Of a stretch of DNA of 64,000 nucleotides, positions 1 to 8,734 are shown one piece after another. The stretch lies in assembly GCF_900111895.1 (NCBI RefSeq), contig NZ_FOKB01000003.1, positions 248,001 through 312,000 on the forward strand, given 5' to 3'. The position numbers were made by a program, and so were the translations under genes. The notes beneath the pieces were generated by a model. That model was not told where the DNA came from. It ran no database searches and saw nothing but the letters and a program-made list of their open reading frames with translations. Source of the DNA: Pseudomonas simiae. GTDB taxonomy: Bacteria > Pseudomonadota > Gammaproteobacteria > Pseudomonadales > Pseudomonadaceae. Each line of letters opens with the position of its first letter. Position 1 is the stretch's first letter.

Positions 1-557
1 GCCCGACCTACCTCAAGCATCAATTCCTGATCGCCATGCCCCATATGGCCGACCCGAACTTTGCGCAGACCTTGACCTACATCGTCGAGCACACGGCCAA
101 TGGTGCCATGGGGCTGGTGGTCAACCGCCCGCAGGAGCTGAACCTGGCGGACATCCTTGAACAACTGCGCCCGGAAGTCGACACACCGGCCCGTTGCCAG
201 GGTGTGCCGATCTACATCGGCGGGCCAGTGCAGACCGATCGTGGTTTTGTGCTGCACCCGACGGGGCCGAAGTTCCAGGCCACGGTCGATCTGGACGGTG
301 TGTCGCTGTCCACCTCCCAGGACGTGTTATTCGCCATCGCGGACGGTGTAGGCCCCGAGCAAAGTGTGATCACCCTCGGATACGCGGGCTGGGAAGCCGG
401 CCAATTGGAAGCCGAGCTGGCCAGCAATGCCTGGCTGACGTGCCCCTTCGACGCGGAAATCCTGTTCAACACCCCCAGCGAACTGCGCCTGGAAGCGGCT
501 GCCGCCAAGCTGCGGGTCAACCTCAGTTTGTTGACCAGCCAGGCGGGGCACGCCTGA
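1..557 (+). CDS. algH: YqgE/AlgH family protein, 5' end outside the window
   Basis: The reading frame is open from base 3 (PTYLKHQFLIAMPHMADPNF), so the true start lies upstream and about 5-10 residues are missing. The visible part has the family hallmarks: FLIAMPHM near the N-terminus, GAMGLVVNRP, IYIGGPVQ-RGFVLHP in the middle, and LGYAGWEAGQLEAEL-NAWL towards the C-terminus. YqgE/AlgH is a small cytosolic fold of uncertain biochemical role; the name AlgH comes from work on alginate control in P. aeruginosa. It overlaps the next gene, ruvX, by one base (TGATG), so the two are very probably translated together, an arrangement common in gamma-proteobacteria. Confidence 0.95.
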   Translation, partial: PTYLKHQFLIAMPHMADPNFAQTLTYIVEHTANGAMGLVVNRPQELNLADILEQLRPEVDTPARCQGVPIYIGGPVQTDRGFVLHPTGPKFQATVDLDGVSLSTSQDVLFAIADGVGPEQSVITLGYAGWEAGQLEAELASNAWLTCPFDAEILFNTPSELRLEAAAAKLRVNLSLLTSQAGHA

Positions 558-994
558 TGGCTTTACGTCTGATCCTCGGCTTTGACTACGGCACCAAACA
601 GATCGGCGTCGCGGTCGGCCAGGTGATCACCGGCCAGGCCCGCGAGCTGTGCACCTTGAAAGCCCAGAACGGTGTGCCGGACTGGAACCAGGTCGAGGCC
701 CTCATTAAAGAGTGGAAACCCGATGCGGTCGTGGTCGGGCTGCCGTTGAACATGGACGGCACCCCCAGCGACATGTGCCTGCGCGCCGAAAAGTTCGCCC
801 GCCGCCTCAATGGCCGCTACAACCTGCCCTTCTATACCCATGACGAACGCCTCACCACCTTTGAAGCCAAAGGCGAGCGCCGTGACCGTGGCGGACAGAA
901 AGGCAGCTACCGCGACAATCCCGTGGACGCCATCGCCGCCGCCCTGTTGTTGCAGGGATGGCTGGATGAAAACACTGCTTTATTTGAATCCTGA
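557..994 (+). CDS. ruvX: RuvX/YqgF RNase H-fold nuclease (putative pre-16S rRNA nuclease / Holliday junction resolvase)
   Basis: A 145-residue protein, typical for the family. It opens with LILGFDYGTKQIGVAVG, which carries the first catalytic aspartate of the RNase H fold, followed by VVVGLPLNMDGTPSDM and a C-terminal DNPVDAIAAALLLQ segment with further acidic residues. Family members process the 5' end of 16S rRNA and were earlier named Holliday junction resolvases. The reading frame extends far upstream, but the ATG at 557 overlapping the algH stop gives the conserved N-terminus. A hairpin terminator follows directly after the stop codon and separates it from pyrR. Confidence 0.96.
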   Translation: MALRLILGFDYGTKQIGVAVGQVITGQARELCTLKAQNGVPDWNQVEALIKEWKPDAVVVGLPLNMDGTPSDMCLRAEKFARRLNGRYNLPFYTHDERLTTFEAKGERRDRGGQKGSYRDNPVDAIAAALLLQGWLDENTALFES

Positions 995-996
995 CT

Positions 997-1019
997 GACG
1001 CGGCTTGCCGCGTCTTTTT
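997..1019 (+). terminator. Rho-independent terminator after ruvX
   Basis: GACGCGG and CCGCGTC arms around a CTTG loop are followed by five T residues. It starts 3 nt after the ruvX stop and lies about 55 nt before pyrR. It therefore either ends the algH-ruvX message or acts as an attenuator in the leader of the pyrimidine operon. The sequence alone cannot separate the two. Confidence 0.8.
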
Positions 1020-1075
1020 ACGTTTGAGCCCGGACCTTGCAGGCCCCCGCCGCGCAAGGCCTTGAAGGAGCCACC

Positions 1076-1582
1076 ATGAGCCTGCCGAACCCCGCCGAAC
1101 TGATCAGCCAGATGGCCACAAGCCTCACGGCCCATCTGCAACACCGCTCTATCAGCGAACCGCGCTTCATCGGCATTCGCACCGGCGGTGTGTGGGTGGC
1201 CCAGGCGCTGCTGGAAGCACTGGGCAGCGACTCGCCCCTCGGCACCCTCGATGTGTCCTTTTACCGTGACGATTTCAGCCAGAACGGCCTGCACCCGCAA
1301 GTGCGCCCGTCGGCCCTGCCGTTCGAGATCGAGGGCCAGCATCTGGTGCTGATCGACGACGTGCTGATGAGCGGCCGCACGATCCGCGCCGCCATGAACG
1401 AACTGTTCGACTACGGCCGCCCGGCCAGCGTGACCCTGGTGTGCCTGCTGGACCTGGATGCCGGCGAACTGCCGATCAGCCCGGATGTGGTCGGCGCCAC
1501 ACTGTCGCTGCAAGCCCACCAGCGGGTAAAATTGTCCGGTCCCACGCCGCTCGAACTCGAACTGCAAGACCTCGCCCTTTAA
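1076..1582 (+). CDS. pyrR: Bifunctional pyr operon regulator / uracil phosphoribosyltransferase PyrR
   Basis: A 168-residue type I phosphoribosyltransferase. The PRPP-binding loop is clear at [20 protein letters not shown] (about residues 96-115), and [16 protein letters not shown] near residue 40 matches the family. PyrR proteins sense UMP/UTP and PRPP, and many also make UMP from uracil. The ATG at 1076 is preceded by GAAGGAG at good spacing; in-frame starts further upstream lack such a site. It is the first gene of pyrR-pyrB-pyrC', with 24 nt to pyrB, so control of pyrimidine synthesis in response to nucleotides is expected. Confidence 0.96.
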   Translation: MSLPNPAELISQMATSLTAHLQHRSISEPRFIGIRTGGVWVAQALLEALGSDSPLGTLDVSFYRDDFSQNGLHPQVRPSALPFEIEGQHLVLIDDVLMSGRTIRAAMNELFDYGRPASVTLVCLLDLDAGELPISPDVVGATLSLQAHQRVKLSGPTPLELELQDLAL

Positions 1583-1606
1583 ACCGCCTTGTAAAGAGTC
1601 CCCGCG

Positions 1607-2611
1607 ATGACGCCTCTAGATGCCAAGCGCCCGCTGCAGCTCAATGCTCAGGGCCAGTTGCAACACTTCTTGTCCCTCGACGGTTTGCCCCGCGAACTGC
1701 TCACCGAAATCCTCGACACCGCCGACTCGTTTCTCGAAGTCGGTGGCCGCGCGGTGAAGAAGGTCCCGCTGCTACGCGGCAAGACCATCTGCAATGTGTT
1801 CTTCGAGAACTCCACGCGCACCCGCACCACGTTTGAACTGGCGGCCCAGCGGCTGTCGGCCGACGTGATCACGCTGAACGTGTCCACCTCGTCGGCGAGC
1901 AAGGGCGAAACCCTGCTCGACACCCTGCGCAATCTGGAAGCCATGGCCGCCGACATGTTCGTGGTCCGCCACGGCGATTCCGGTGCCGCGCACTTCATTG
2001 CCGAACACGTGTGCCCGCAGGTGGCGATCATCAACGGCGGCGATGGCCGTCACGCCCACCCGACCCAGGGCATGCTCGACATGCTGACCATCCGTCGGCA
2101 CAAGGGCAGCTTTGAAAACCTCTCGGTGGCCATCGTCGGCGACATCCTGCACTCGCGGGTTGCGCGCTCGAACATGCTGGCCCTCAAGGCCCTGGGTTGC
2201 CCGGATATCCGCGTGATCGCACCCAAAACCCTGCTGCCGATCGGCATCGAGCAGTACGGTGTGAAGGTCTACACCAACATGGCCGAAGGCCTCAAGGATG
2301 TGGACGTGGTGATCATGCTGCGCCTGCAGCGCGAGCGCATGGCCGGTGGCCTGTTGCCGAGCGAAGGCGAGTTTTACCGCCTGTTCGGCCTGACCACCGC
2401 GCGCCTGGCCGGCGCCAAGCCGGATGCCATCGTGATGCACCCGGGCCCGATCAACCGTGGGGTGGAGATTGAGTCGGCAGTGGCCGACGGCCCTCAATCG
2501 GTGATCTTGAACCAGGTCACCTACGGCATCGCCGTCCGCATGGCCGTGCTGTCCATGGCCATGAGCGGGCAAACCGCGCAACGTCAATTCGAGCAGGAGA
2601 ACGCCCAGTGA
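1607..2611 (+). CDS. pyrB: Aspartate carbamoyltransferase catalytic subunit
   Basis: A 334-residue protein that condenses carbamoyl phosphate and aspartate to carbamoyl aspartate, the committed step of de novo pyrimidine synthesis. The carbamoyl-phosphate loop [16 protein letters not shown] is at about residues 65-80, and HPGPINRG sits near residue 278. The N-terminal extension before the loop is longer than in E. coli PyrB; in pseudomonads this region is linked to nucleotide control. There is no pyrI regulatory subunit. The stop overlaps the GTG start of pyrC', which fits the known dodecameric PyrB-PyrC' complex of Pseudomonas. Confidence 0.98.
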   Translation: MTPLDAKRPLQLNAQGQLQHFLSLDGLPRELLTEILDTADSFLEVGGRAVKKVPLLRGKTICNVFFENSTRTRTTFELAAQRLSADVITLNVSTSSASKGETLLDTLRNLEAMAADMFVVRHGDSGAAHFIAEHVCPQVAIINGGDGRHAHPTQGMLDMLTIRRHKGSFENLSVAIVGDILHSRVARSNMLALKALGCPDIRVIAPKTLLPIGIEQYGVKVYTNMAEGLKDVDVVIMLRLQRERMAGGLLPSEGEFYRLFGLTTARLAGAKPDAIVMHPGPINRGVEIESAVADGPQSVILNQVTYGIAVRMAVLSMAMSGQTAQRQFEQENAQ

Positions 2612-3879
2612 AGCTCAGCATCCTCGGCGCCCGCGTCATCGATCCGGCCAGCGGCCTGGATCACGTCACCGATCTGCATCTGGAAGCCGGAAAGCTCATC
2701 GCCATCGGCGCCGCCCCCGCGGGTTTCAGCGCGACTGAAACCATTGACGCCAACGGCTTGGTGGCCGCACCTGGCCTGGTCGACCTGAACGTTGCCCTGC
2801 GCGAACCGGGCTACAGCCGCAAGGGCAACATCACCAGCGAAACCCGCGCCGCAGCAGCCGGCGGCGTGACCAGCCTGTGCTGCCCGCCGCACACCAAACC
2901 GGTTCTCGACACCTCGGCCGTGACCGAGCTGATCCTCGACCGCGCCCGCGAAGCCGGCAATTGCAAGGTGTTCCCCATCGGCGCCCTGAGCAAAGGCCTG
3001 GAAGGCGAACAACTCGCTGAACTGATCGCCCTGCGTGACGCCGGTTGCGTGGCCTTCGGCAATGGCCTGGAAAGCTTTCGCAGCACCCGCACGCTGTTAC
3101 GCGCCCTGGAATACGCAGCGACCTTCGACCTGACGGTGATCTTCCATTCCCAGGACCGCGACCTGGCCGAAGGCGGCCTGGCCCATGAAGGCGCCGTGGC
3201 CAGCTTCCTCGGCCTGCCGGGCATTCCGGAAACCGCCGAGACCGTGGCCCTGGCCCGTGACCTGCTGCTGGTGGAGCAAAGCGGTGTGCGCGCGCACTTC
3301 AGCCAATTGACCAGCGCTCGCGGCGTCGCCCTGATCGCCCAGGCCCAGGCCCGTGGTTTGCCGGTCACAGCGGATGTGGCGCTGTATCAGCTGATTTTGA
3401 CGGATGAGGCGCTGATCGATTTCTCCAGCCTGTACCACGTGCAACCGCCGCTGCGCACCCTGGCCGACCGTGAAGGTTTGCGGGCGGCGGTCAAGTCCGG
3501 TGTGGTCTCGGCGATTTCCAGCCATCACCAGCCCCATGAGCGAGATGCCAAGCTGGCACCGTTTGGCGCGACAGAGCCTGGCATCAGCAGTGTCGAACTG
3601 TTGCTGCCACTGGCGATGACGTTAGTGGAAGATGGACTGCTGGACTTGCCGACACTGCTGGCGCGCCTGAGCGCCGGCCCGGCCGAGGCCTTGCGCCTGC
3701 CGGCCGGTAAGTTGGCGGTGGGTTCGGCGGCGGATCTGGTGCTGTTTGATCCGGCCAGCTCGACGATTGCCGGGGAACAGTGGCTGTCCAAGGGTGAGAA
3801 CTGCCCGTTCATCGGGCATAGCCTGCCGGCGACGGTGCGTTACACCTTGGTGGATGGGCGGATCAGCTACCAGGCCTGA
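2608..3879 (+). CDS. pyrC': Dihydroorotase-like non-catalytic partner of aspartate carbamoyltransferase
   Basis: A 423-residue amidohydrolase-fold protein starting at a GTG codon that overlaps the pyrB stop (GTGA). In active dihydroorotases a D-x-H-x-H metal motif follows the PGLVDL segment. Here residues about 58-66 read [10 protein letters not shown], so both histidines are lost. This matches the established pseudomonad arrangement, where PyrC' is an inactive structural subunit needed to assemble ATCase. The true dihydroorotase must be encoded elsewhere. The rest of the fold, including [11 protein letters not shown] and ISSHHQPH, is preserved, and there is no frameshift, so this is a retained pseudoenzyme rather than a decaying gene. 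Confidence 0.95.
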   Translation: MKLSILGARVIDPASGLDHVTDLHLEAGKLIAIGAAPAGFSATETIDANGLVAAPGLVDLNVALREPGYSRKGNITSETRAAAAGGVTSLCCPPHTKPVLDTSAVTELILDRAREAGNCKVFPIGALSKGLEGEQLAELIALRDAGCVAFGNGLESFRSTRTLLRALEYAATFDLTVIFHSQDRDLAEGGLAHEGAVASFLGLPGIPETAETVALARDLLLVEQSGVRAHFSQLTSARGVALIAQAQARGLPVTADVALYQLILTDEALIDFSSLYHVQPPLRTLADREGLRAAVKSGVVSAISSHHQPHERDAKLAPFGATEPGISSVELLLPLAMTLVEDGLLDLPTLLARLSAGPAEALRLPAGKLAVGSAADLVLFDPASSTIAGEQWLSKGENCPFIGHSLPATVRYTLVDGRISYQA

Positions 3880-3909
3880 TAGAACACATCCAATGTGGGC
3901 ACGGCCCAT

Positions 3910-4011
3910 GTAGGAGCTGGCTTGCCTGCGATAGCATCACCTCGGTTTGGCTCAAAGACCGAGGTGATGCTATCGCAGGCAAGCCAGCTCCTACACAAGC
4001 CAGCTCCCACA
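3910..4011. repeat. REP inverted pair (REPIN) with perfect 37-nt arms plus a third partial REP
   Basis: Bases 3910-3946 and 3958-3994 are perfect inverted copies around an 11-nt loop. The outer 25 nt are the REP core (GTAGGAGCTGGCTTGCCTGC then GATAG); the inner part also pairs perfectly. A further partial copy (AAGCCAGCTCCCACA) follows at 3997-4011. It lies between pyrC' and the convergent TM2 gene, where it may also act as a transcription stop. Confidence 0.9.
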
Positions 4012-4028
4012 TTTGATTGTGTGCAGAC

Positions 4029-4457
4029 TTACCGTCCGGCGTTGCGCTCGGCATTGCGGATCGAAATCTGCGTATTCAACGTCCAGAAGTCATACAGCAC
4101 TCCCACCAGGAACAAACCGCCGGTCAGCAGGTAGATCAGGCCGGTGATCCATTTGCCCTGGTACATGCGGTGCACGCCAAACACGCCTAGAAACGCCAAC
4201 AGGATCCAGGCCACGTTGTATTCGATGGGTCCGGCGGTAAAGCGCAGGTCCGCTTCACGGTCCATGGCCGGGATCAGGAACAGGTCGATCAGCCAGCCGA
4301 TACCCAGCAAGCCCAAGGTGAAAAACCAGATCGTGCCGGTCACCGGCTTGCCGTAATAGAAGCGATGCGCCCCGGTAAAACCGAAAATCCACAGCAGGTA
4401 GCCGATCACCTTACTGTGGGTATCTTGCTGCGGACCAATCTGCTGATAGGTGTTCAT
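4029..4457 (-). CDS. Membrane protein with two tandem TM2 domains
   Basis: A 142-residue inner-membrane protein. Residues about 16-63 and 83-128 are two copies of the TM2 unit. Each has a hydrophobic stretch, an FG-x-x-G-x-HR-x-Y-x-GK motif (FGFTGAHRFYYGKPVTG and FGVFGVHRMYQGKWITG), and a second hydrophobic stretch ending in an aspartate (WLIDLFL, VLYDFW). TM2 proteins usually carry one such unit, so this looks like an internal duplication. Function is unknown in bacteria. It is encoded alone, convergent with pyrC' and divergent from the NlpC/P60 gene. Confidence 0.85.
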   Translation of the reverse strand: MNTYQQIGPQQDTHSKVIGYLLWIFGFTGAHRFYYGKPVTGTIWFFTLGLLGIGWLIDLFLIPAMDREADLRFTAGPIEYNVAWILLAFLGVFGVHRMYQGKWITGLIYLLTGGLFLVGVLYDFWTLNTQISIRNAERNAGR

Positions 4458-4707
4458 CGCGTACCTCTTTTGCTTCGATAGATAAATTTTTTCACTTTCT
4501 TTGTGACTTTTTTACAGGCGCCCGACGTACGGCAAATGGTATCTTCCCTGCCCTGAAAGCCTTATGCCACCTGACTTGTGTAGGACAATTGCGGCGAATC
4601 GTCGCGTTTTTCCTGATTTTGACGTCAAGGTTCAGTCGACAAACGGCCTGAGAACGACACAAAAAGCTGTTATAAAGTTGCGCGCAAACCCATAAGAGCC
4701 ACGCCTA
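4458..4707. other. Intergenic region between divergent TM2 and NlpC/P60 genes
   Basis: This 250-nt AT-richer stretch must hold both promoters. Visible elements are a perfect 10-nt palindrome TTGACGTCAA at 4619-4628 and a weak 5-bp hairpin (GCGGC/GTCGC) followed by five T at 4591-4611, which could end a short leader transcript. TATAAA at about 4671 is a possible -10 box for the rightward gene. I could not assign any of these firmly. Confidence 0.3.
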
Positions 4708-5346
4708 ATGCGACCATTTTTCAAGACATGGCTAACCATTTGCCTATTAATGCCACTGGCCGCCCACGCCACCAATCGTGAGCAACGACTTCCTAACGTT
4801 AACGGTTTCACCCCTAAAGTCCACAGCACGCCAAGCACCGCCAAATCGGTAAAGCTGACCGTCAACCGCCCGACTCAAGTGAGCAAGGCCCACAACGGCA
4901 AAGCAGTTCCAGGCCTGGTCGGCGTCAACACCAAGCAGAGCAGCACCGTCCTCAGCCGCGCCGTCAACGTGCTCGGTACTCCTTATCGTTGGGGCGGCAG
5001 CAGCCCAAGTAAAGGGTTCGACTGCAGCGGCTTGGTAAAATACGCGTTCAACGACGTAGCCGCCGTGGACCTGCCGCGTACTTCCAATGCCATGGCCGCT
5101 GGCCACGGGCAGAAGGTTGATCGCAAGGACTTGAAACCAGGTGACCTGCTGTTCTTCAAACTCAAGAGCCGCCAGGTGAACCACGTTGCCATTTACCTGG
5201 GCAATGATCGCTTCATCCACGCACCGCGCCGTGGCAAATCGGTCAGCATCGACACGCTGAAGAAGCCGTTCTGGAACAAGAACTACGTGATTGCCAAGCG
5301 GGTGCTGCCGAAAGAGCAGAATAACCTGCGGATCGTTCAGCGCTGA
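4708..5346 (+). CDS. NlpC/P60 (C40) family cysteine peptidase, exported
   Basis: A 212-residue protein. A basic-hydrophobic signal peptide covers residues 1-22 (cleavage likely after AHA). A low-complexity linker follows, then a C-terminal NlpC/P60 domain from about residue 85. The catalytic cysteine is in KGFDCSGLVKYAF, the histidine in NHVAIYLG, and the third polar residue is a histidine in FIHAPRRGK. This triad hydrolyses peptide stems of peptidoglycan, typically gamma-D-Glu-mDAP bonds, in the periplasm. No lipobox is seen, so it should be soluble and periplasmic. It is monocistronic, with a REP pair behind it. Confidence 0.92.
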   Translation: MRPFFKTWLTICLLMPLAAHATNREQRLPNVNGFTPKVHSTPSTAKSVKLTVNRPTQVSKAHNGKAVPGLVGVNTKQSSTVLSRAVNVLGTPYRWGGSSPSKGFDCSGLVKYAFNDVAAVDLPRTSNAMAAGHGQKVDRKDLKPGDLLFFKLKSRQVNHVAIYLGNDRFIHAPRRGKSVSIDTLKKPFWNKNYVIAKRVLPKEQNNLRIVQR

Positions 5347-5370
5347 TTTCAGGCTGAAATGCAGTACCCA

Positions 5371-5464
5371 ATGTGGGAGCGGGCTTGCTCGCGAAAGCGG
5401 AGTGTCAGTCAACAGACTAATCGACTGATCTAACGCTTTCGCGAGCAAGCCCGCTCCCACATTT
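5371..5464. repeat. REP inverted pair (REPIN)
   Basis: ATGTGGGAGCGGGCTTGCTC then GCGAAAGCG on one side, and CGCTTTCGCGAGCAAGCCCG then CTCCCACAT on the other, face each other across about 35 nt. This is the GCGGGCTTGCTCGCGAA subtype. It sits between the 3' ends of the NlpC/P60 gene and pilT. Confidence 0.9.
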
Positions 5465-5486
5465 GATTTACATCGTTCTAAAGACC

Positions 5487-6521
5487 TCATATGTCTGTCG
5501 GTACCCTCGCCTTCTCCCGCGCGTCTTCCCGGCTGACCAGCCCCTCCCCGACCAGCACCTTCAAGCTCATATCCAACGTCTTCATCCCCAACGCCCCACC
5601 CGTCTGGATCGCTGAGACCATCTGCGCCACCTTGTCCTCGCGGATCAAATTCCGAATGGCCGGCGTGCCCAGCATGATCTCGTGAGCCGCCACCCGCCCG
5701 CCGCCGATCTTCTTCACCAGCACCTGGGACACCACCGCTTGCAACGACTCCGACAACATCGAGCGGACCATGACCTTTTCCCCGGCCGGGAACACATCCA
5801 CCAGCCGGTCTACGGTCTTTGCGGCCGAACTGGTGTGCAGGGTGCCAAATACCAGGTGCCCGGTCTCGGCCGCCGTCAGCGCCAGGCGGATGGTCTCCAA
5901 GTCACGCAGTTCGCCCACCAGGATCACGTCCGGGTCTTCCCTCAGGGCCGAGCGCAGGGCAACCGAAAAGCCATGGGTGTCGCGATGCACCTGGCGTTGG
6001 TTGATCAACGCCATTTTCGGCGTGTGAATAAATTCGATGGGGTCTTCAAGGGTGAGGATGTGATGGCGCCGATGCTGATTGAGAAAATCAATCATCGCCG
6101 CCAGGGTGGTGGACTTGCCTGAACCGGTCGGGCCGGTGACCAACACGAGGCCCCGGGGCAGTTGGGCGATACGCTGGAATACTTCACCGAGACCAAGGCT
6201 TTCCAAGCTCCGGACTTCGGACGGTATGGTACGAAACACCGCGCTCAGCCCGCGATCCTGCCGGAACACATTGGCCCGGAAACGCGCCACGTCGGGCAAC
6301 TCGAACGCAAAATCCGTTTCAAGAGATGTTTCGAAATCCTTTTGTTGATGCTGATTGAGCAAAGGGCTCAATAAGTCCGCTACTTGCGTAGGTGAAAGCA
6401 CCGGCCCCTCCAGCGGCCAGACCTCGCCATCAACCCGCAGCATCGGCGCCAGGCCAGCGGACAAATGCAGGTCGGAGGCGCCACGGCGCACGCTGGCCGT
6501 GAGTAGTTCAGTGATATCCAT
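5487..6521 (-). CDS. pilT: Type IV pilus retraction ATPase PilT
   Basis: A 344-residue cytosolic hexameric ATPase that depolymerises pili. The Walker A motif is GPTGSGKST (about residue 130), the Asp box is LEDPIEF, and Walker B is within EDPDVILVGELRDLETI. The His box is in TGHLVFGTLHTSSA, and the PilT-specific AIRNLIRE element is at about residue 289. The reading frame extends 71 codons upstream, but the MDITELL start at 6521 gives the usual family length; the upstream part is not conserved-looking. No pilU follows it, unlike the pilT-pilU pair of P. aeruginosa. The gene is divergent from yggS with a 57-nt gap. Confidence 0.97.
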   Translation of the reverse strand: MDITELLTASVRRGASDLHLSAGLAPMLRVDGEVWPLEGPVLSPTQVADLLSPLLNQHQQKDFETSLETDFAFELPDVARFRANVFRQDRGLSAVFRTIPSEVRSLESLGLGEVFQRIAQLPRGLVLVTGPTGSGKSTTLAAMIDFLNQHRRHHILTLEDPIEFIHTPKMALINQRQVHRDTHGFSVALRSALREDPDVILVGELRDLETIRLALTAAETGHLVFGTLHTSSAAKTVDRLVDVFPAGEKVMVRSMLSESLQAVVSQVLVKKIGGGRVAAHEIMLGTPAIRNLIREDKVAQMVSAIQTGGALGMKTLDMSLKVLVGEGLVSREDAREKARVPTDI

Positions 6522-6578
6522 AGGGCTTTCCATTTCCAGTAGAATGCCGCGGACTCCATATCCACGGGCGCATCTTGA

Positions 6579-7265
6579 ATGTCGACGATAGCAGACAACA
6601 TCGGCCAGGTTAGCCAGCGCATCCGCGCCGCAGCCGACGCCGTGCAACGTGACGCAAGCAGCATCCACCTGCTGGCCGTGAGCAAGACCAAACCCGCGCA
6701 AGCCGTGCGCGAAGCCTATGCCGCCGGGATGCACGACTTTGGCGAGAACTACCTGCAGGAAGCGCTGGGCAAACAGGCCGAATTAACTGACCTGCCCTTG
6801 AGTTGGCACTTCATCGGCCCCATTCAATCGAACAAGACGCGCGCTATCGCCGAGAACTTCGCTTGGGTGCATTCCGTGGATCGCCTGAAAATCGCTCAAC
6901 GTTTGTCCGAACAACGCCCGGCCGACCTGCCACCGCTGAATATCTGCATCCAGGTCAATGTCAGCGGCGAAGCCAGCAAGTCCGGCTGTACGCCCGCCGA
7001 CCTGCCGGCCCTGGCCCATGCAATCAGTGCCCTGCCACGCCTGAAGCTGCGTGGCTTGATGGCGATTCCTGAGCCGACTGAAGATCGGACCGCGCAAGAC
7101 GCAGCGTTCGCCGCGGTACGCGACCTGCAAAACAGCCTGAACCTGCCGCTGGACACACTTTCCATGGGCATGAGCCACGACCTTGAGTCGGCCATCGCCC
7201 AAGGCGCCACCTGGGTGCGGATCGGTACCGCCCTGTTTGGCGCCCGCGACTACGGCCAGCCATGA
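6579..7265 (+). CDS. yggS: YggS/PLPBP family pyridoxal phosphate homeostasis protein
   Basis: A 228-residue single-domain TIM-barrel protein like the N-terminal half of alanine racemase. The PLP lysine is in LLAVSKTKPAQAV (about residue 36). HDFGENYLQEALGKQ, WHFIGPIQSNKTR, and LSMGMSHDLESAIAQGATWVRIGTALFG near the C-terminus are all diagnostic. The protein binds PLP and keeps its free level and amino-acid pools balanced, without a known catalytic reaction. It is followed by proC (34 nt) and yggT, a neighbourhood kept in many proteobacteria. Confidence 0.96.
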   Translation: MSTIADNIGQVSQRIRAAADAVQRDASSIHLLAVSKTKPAQAVREAYAAGMHDFGENYLQEALGKQAELTDLPLSWHFIGPIQSNKTRAIAENFAWVHSVDRLKIAQRLSEQRPADLPPLNICIQVNVSGEASKSGCTPADLPALAHAISALPRLKLRGLMAIPEPTEDRTAQDAAFAAVRDLQNSLNLPLDTLSMGMSHDLESAIAQGATWVRIGTALFGARDYGQP

Positions 7266-7299
7266 ACATGGCTGACTTCCCTCTGAGTAAGGACCTGTC

Positions 7300-8118
7300 A
7301 TGAGCAACACGCGTATTGCCTTTATCGGCGCCGGTAACATGGCGGCCAGCCTGATCGGTGGCCTGCGGGCCAAGGGCCTGGACGCCGCGCAGATCCGCGC
7401 CAGCGACCCAGGCGCCGACACCCGCGCCCGCGTCAACACCGAGCACGGCATTGAAACCTTTGCCGACAACGCCGAGGCCATCCAGGGCGTCGATGTCATC
7501 GTACTGGCCGTGAAGCCGCAGGCCATGAAAGCCGTGTGCGAGAGCCTGCGTCCGAGCCTGCAGCCGCACCAGCTGGTGGTGTCCATCGCCGCCGGCATCA
7601 CCTGCGCCAGCATGAACACCTGGCTCGGTGCCCAGCCGATCGTGCGCTGCATGCCTAACACCCCGGCACTGGTCAGCCAAGGCGTGAGCGGGCTGTACGC
7701 CACCGCCGAGGTGACCGCCGAACAACGTGACCAGGCGCACGAGTTGTTGTCCGCCGTGGGCATCGCCCTGTGGCTGGAGCAGGAACAGCAACTGGATGCG
7801 GTCACCGCCGTGTCCGGCAGCGGCCCGGCGTACTTCTTCCTGCTGATCGAGGCCATGACCGCCGCCGGCGTGAAGCTGGGCCTGTCCAAGGACGTTGCCG
7901 AGCAACTGGCCGAGCAGACTGCCCTGGGCGCCGCGCATATGGCGGTTGCCAGCGATGTGGACGCCGCCGAGTTGCGCCGTCGCGTAACCTCGCCTGGCGG
8001 CACCACACAGGCGGCCATCGAGTCGTTCCAGGCCGGGGGCTTTGAAGCCCTGGTGGAAAAAGCATTGGGTGCCGCTGCGCACCGCTCGGCGGAACTCGCC
8101 GAACAACTGGGCAAATAA
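7300..8118 (+). CDS. proC: Pyrroline-5-carboxylate reductase
   Basis: A 272-residue NAD(P)H-dependent enzyme that reduces pyrroline-5-carboxylate to L-proline, the last step of proline synthesis. The Rossmann motif AFIGAGNMAASLIGG is at residues 6-20, and VIVLAVKPQ follows at about residue 70. VSIAAGITCASM, RCMPNTPALV and the C-terminal signature VTAVSGSGPAYFFLLIEAM also match. The downstream segment RRRVTSPGGTTQAAIESF completes the dimerisation domain. It lies between yggS and yggT, 9 nt before the latter, so the three are probably one operon. Confidence 0.98.
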   Translation: MSNTRIAFIGAGNMAASLIGGLRAKGLDAAQIRASDPGADTRARVNTEHGIETFADNAEAIQGVDVIVLAVKPQAMKAVCESLRPSLQPHQLVVSIAAGITCASMNTWLGAQPIVRCMPNTPALVSQGVSGLYATAEVTAEQRDQAHELLSAVGIALWLEQEQQLDAVTAVSGSGPAYFFLLIEAMTAAGVKLGLSKDVAEQLAEQTALGAAHMAVASDVDAAELRRRVTSPGGTTQAAIESFQAGGFEALVEKALGAAAHRSAELAEQLGK

Positions 8119-8127
8119 GGAGCCAAC

Positions 8128-8718
8128 ATGATTGGTTTGAACACCGCGGCCGTCTACGTGCTGCAAACCCTCGGCAGCCTGTACCTGTTGATCGTGCTGT
8201 TGCGCTTCGTGCTGCAACTGGTGCGTGCGAACTTCTACAACCCGCTCTGCCAGTTCATCGTGAAGGCCACCCAGCCGCTGCTCAAGCCGTTGCGCCGGGT
8301 GATCCCGAGCCTGTTCGGCCTGGACATGTCGTCGCTGGTCCTGGCGATCCTGGTACAGCTGGCCTTGATGGCGCTGACCCTGTTGCTGACCTACGGCACC
8401 ACCGGTAATTTCCTCCAGTTGCTGGTCTGGGCCATCATCGGCGTGACCGCGCTGTTCCTGAAGATCTTCTTCTTCGCCCTGATCATCAGCGTGATCCTGT
8501 CCTGGGTCGCACCGGGCAGCCACAACCCTGGCGCCGAGCTGGTGAACCAGATCTGCGAACCGGCCCTGGCGCCATTCCGCCGCCTGCTGCCGAACCTGGG
8601 CGGCCTGGATATTTCGCCGATCCTGGCGTTCATGGTGCTCAAATTGCTGGACATGCTGGTAATCAACAACCTGGCGGCCATGACCGGAATGCCAGAAATC
8701 CTGCGACTGCTGATCTAA
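8128..8718 (+). CDS. yggT: YggT family membrane protein
   Basis: A 196-residue integral membrane protein with two YGGT repeats (about residues 8-95 and 100-190). Each has hydrophobic helices and a short polar segment: FYNPLCQFIVKATQPLLKPL in the first copy and NQICEPALAPFRRLLP in the second. The family is linked to osmotic tolerance and to SepF-like division functions in some lineages, but its role in pseudomonads is not established. It is translated 9 nt after proC. A REP pair follows the stop codon. Confidence 0.93.
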   Translation: MIGLNTAAVYVLQTLGSLYLLIVLLRFVLQLVRANFYNPLCQFIVKATQPLLKPLRRVIPSLFGLDMSSLVLAILVQLALMALTLLLTYGTTGNFLQLLVWAIIGVTALFLKIFFFALIISVILSWVAPGSHNPGAELVNQICEPALAPFRRLLPNLGGLDISPILAFMVLKLLDMLVINNLAAMTGMPEILRLLI

Positions 8719-8734
8719 CGATCGGCGCGATAAC

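Noticed and set aside
6522..6734. An N-terminal extension of PilT
   Set aside because: The extra 71 codons do not resemble PilT and overlap the start of yggS on the other strand.
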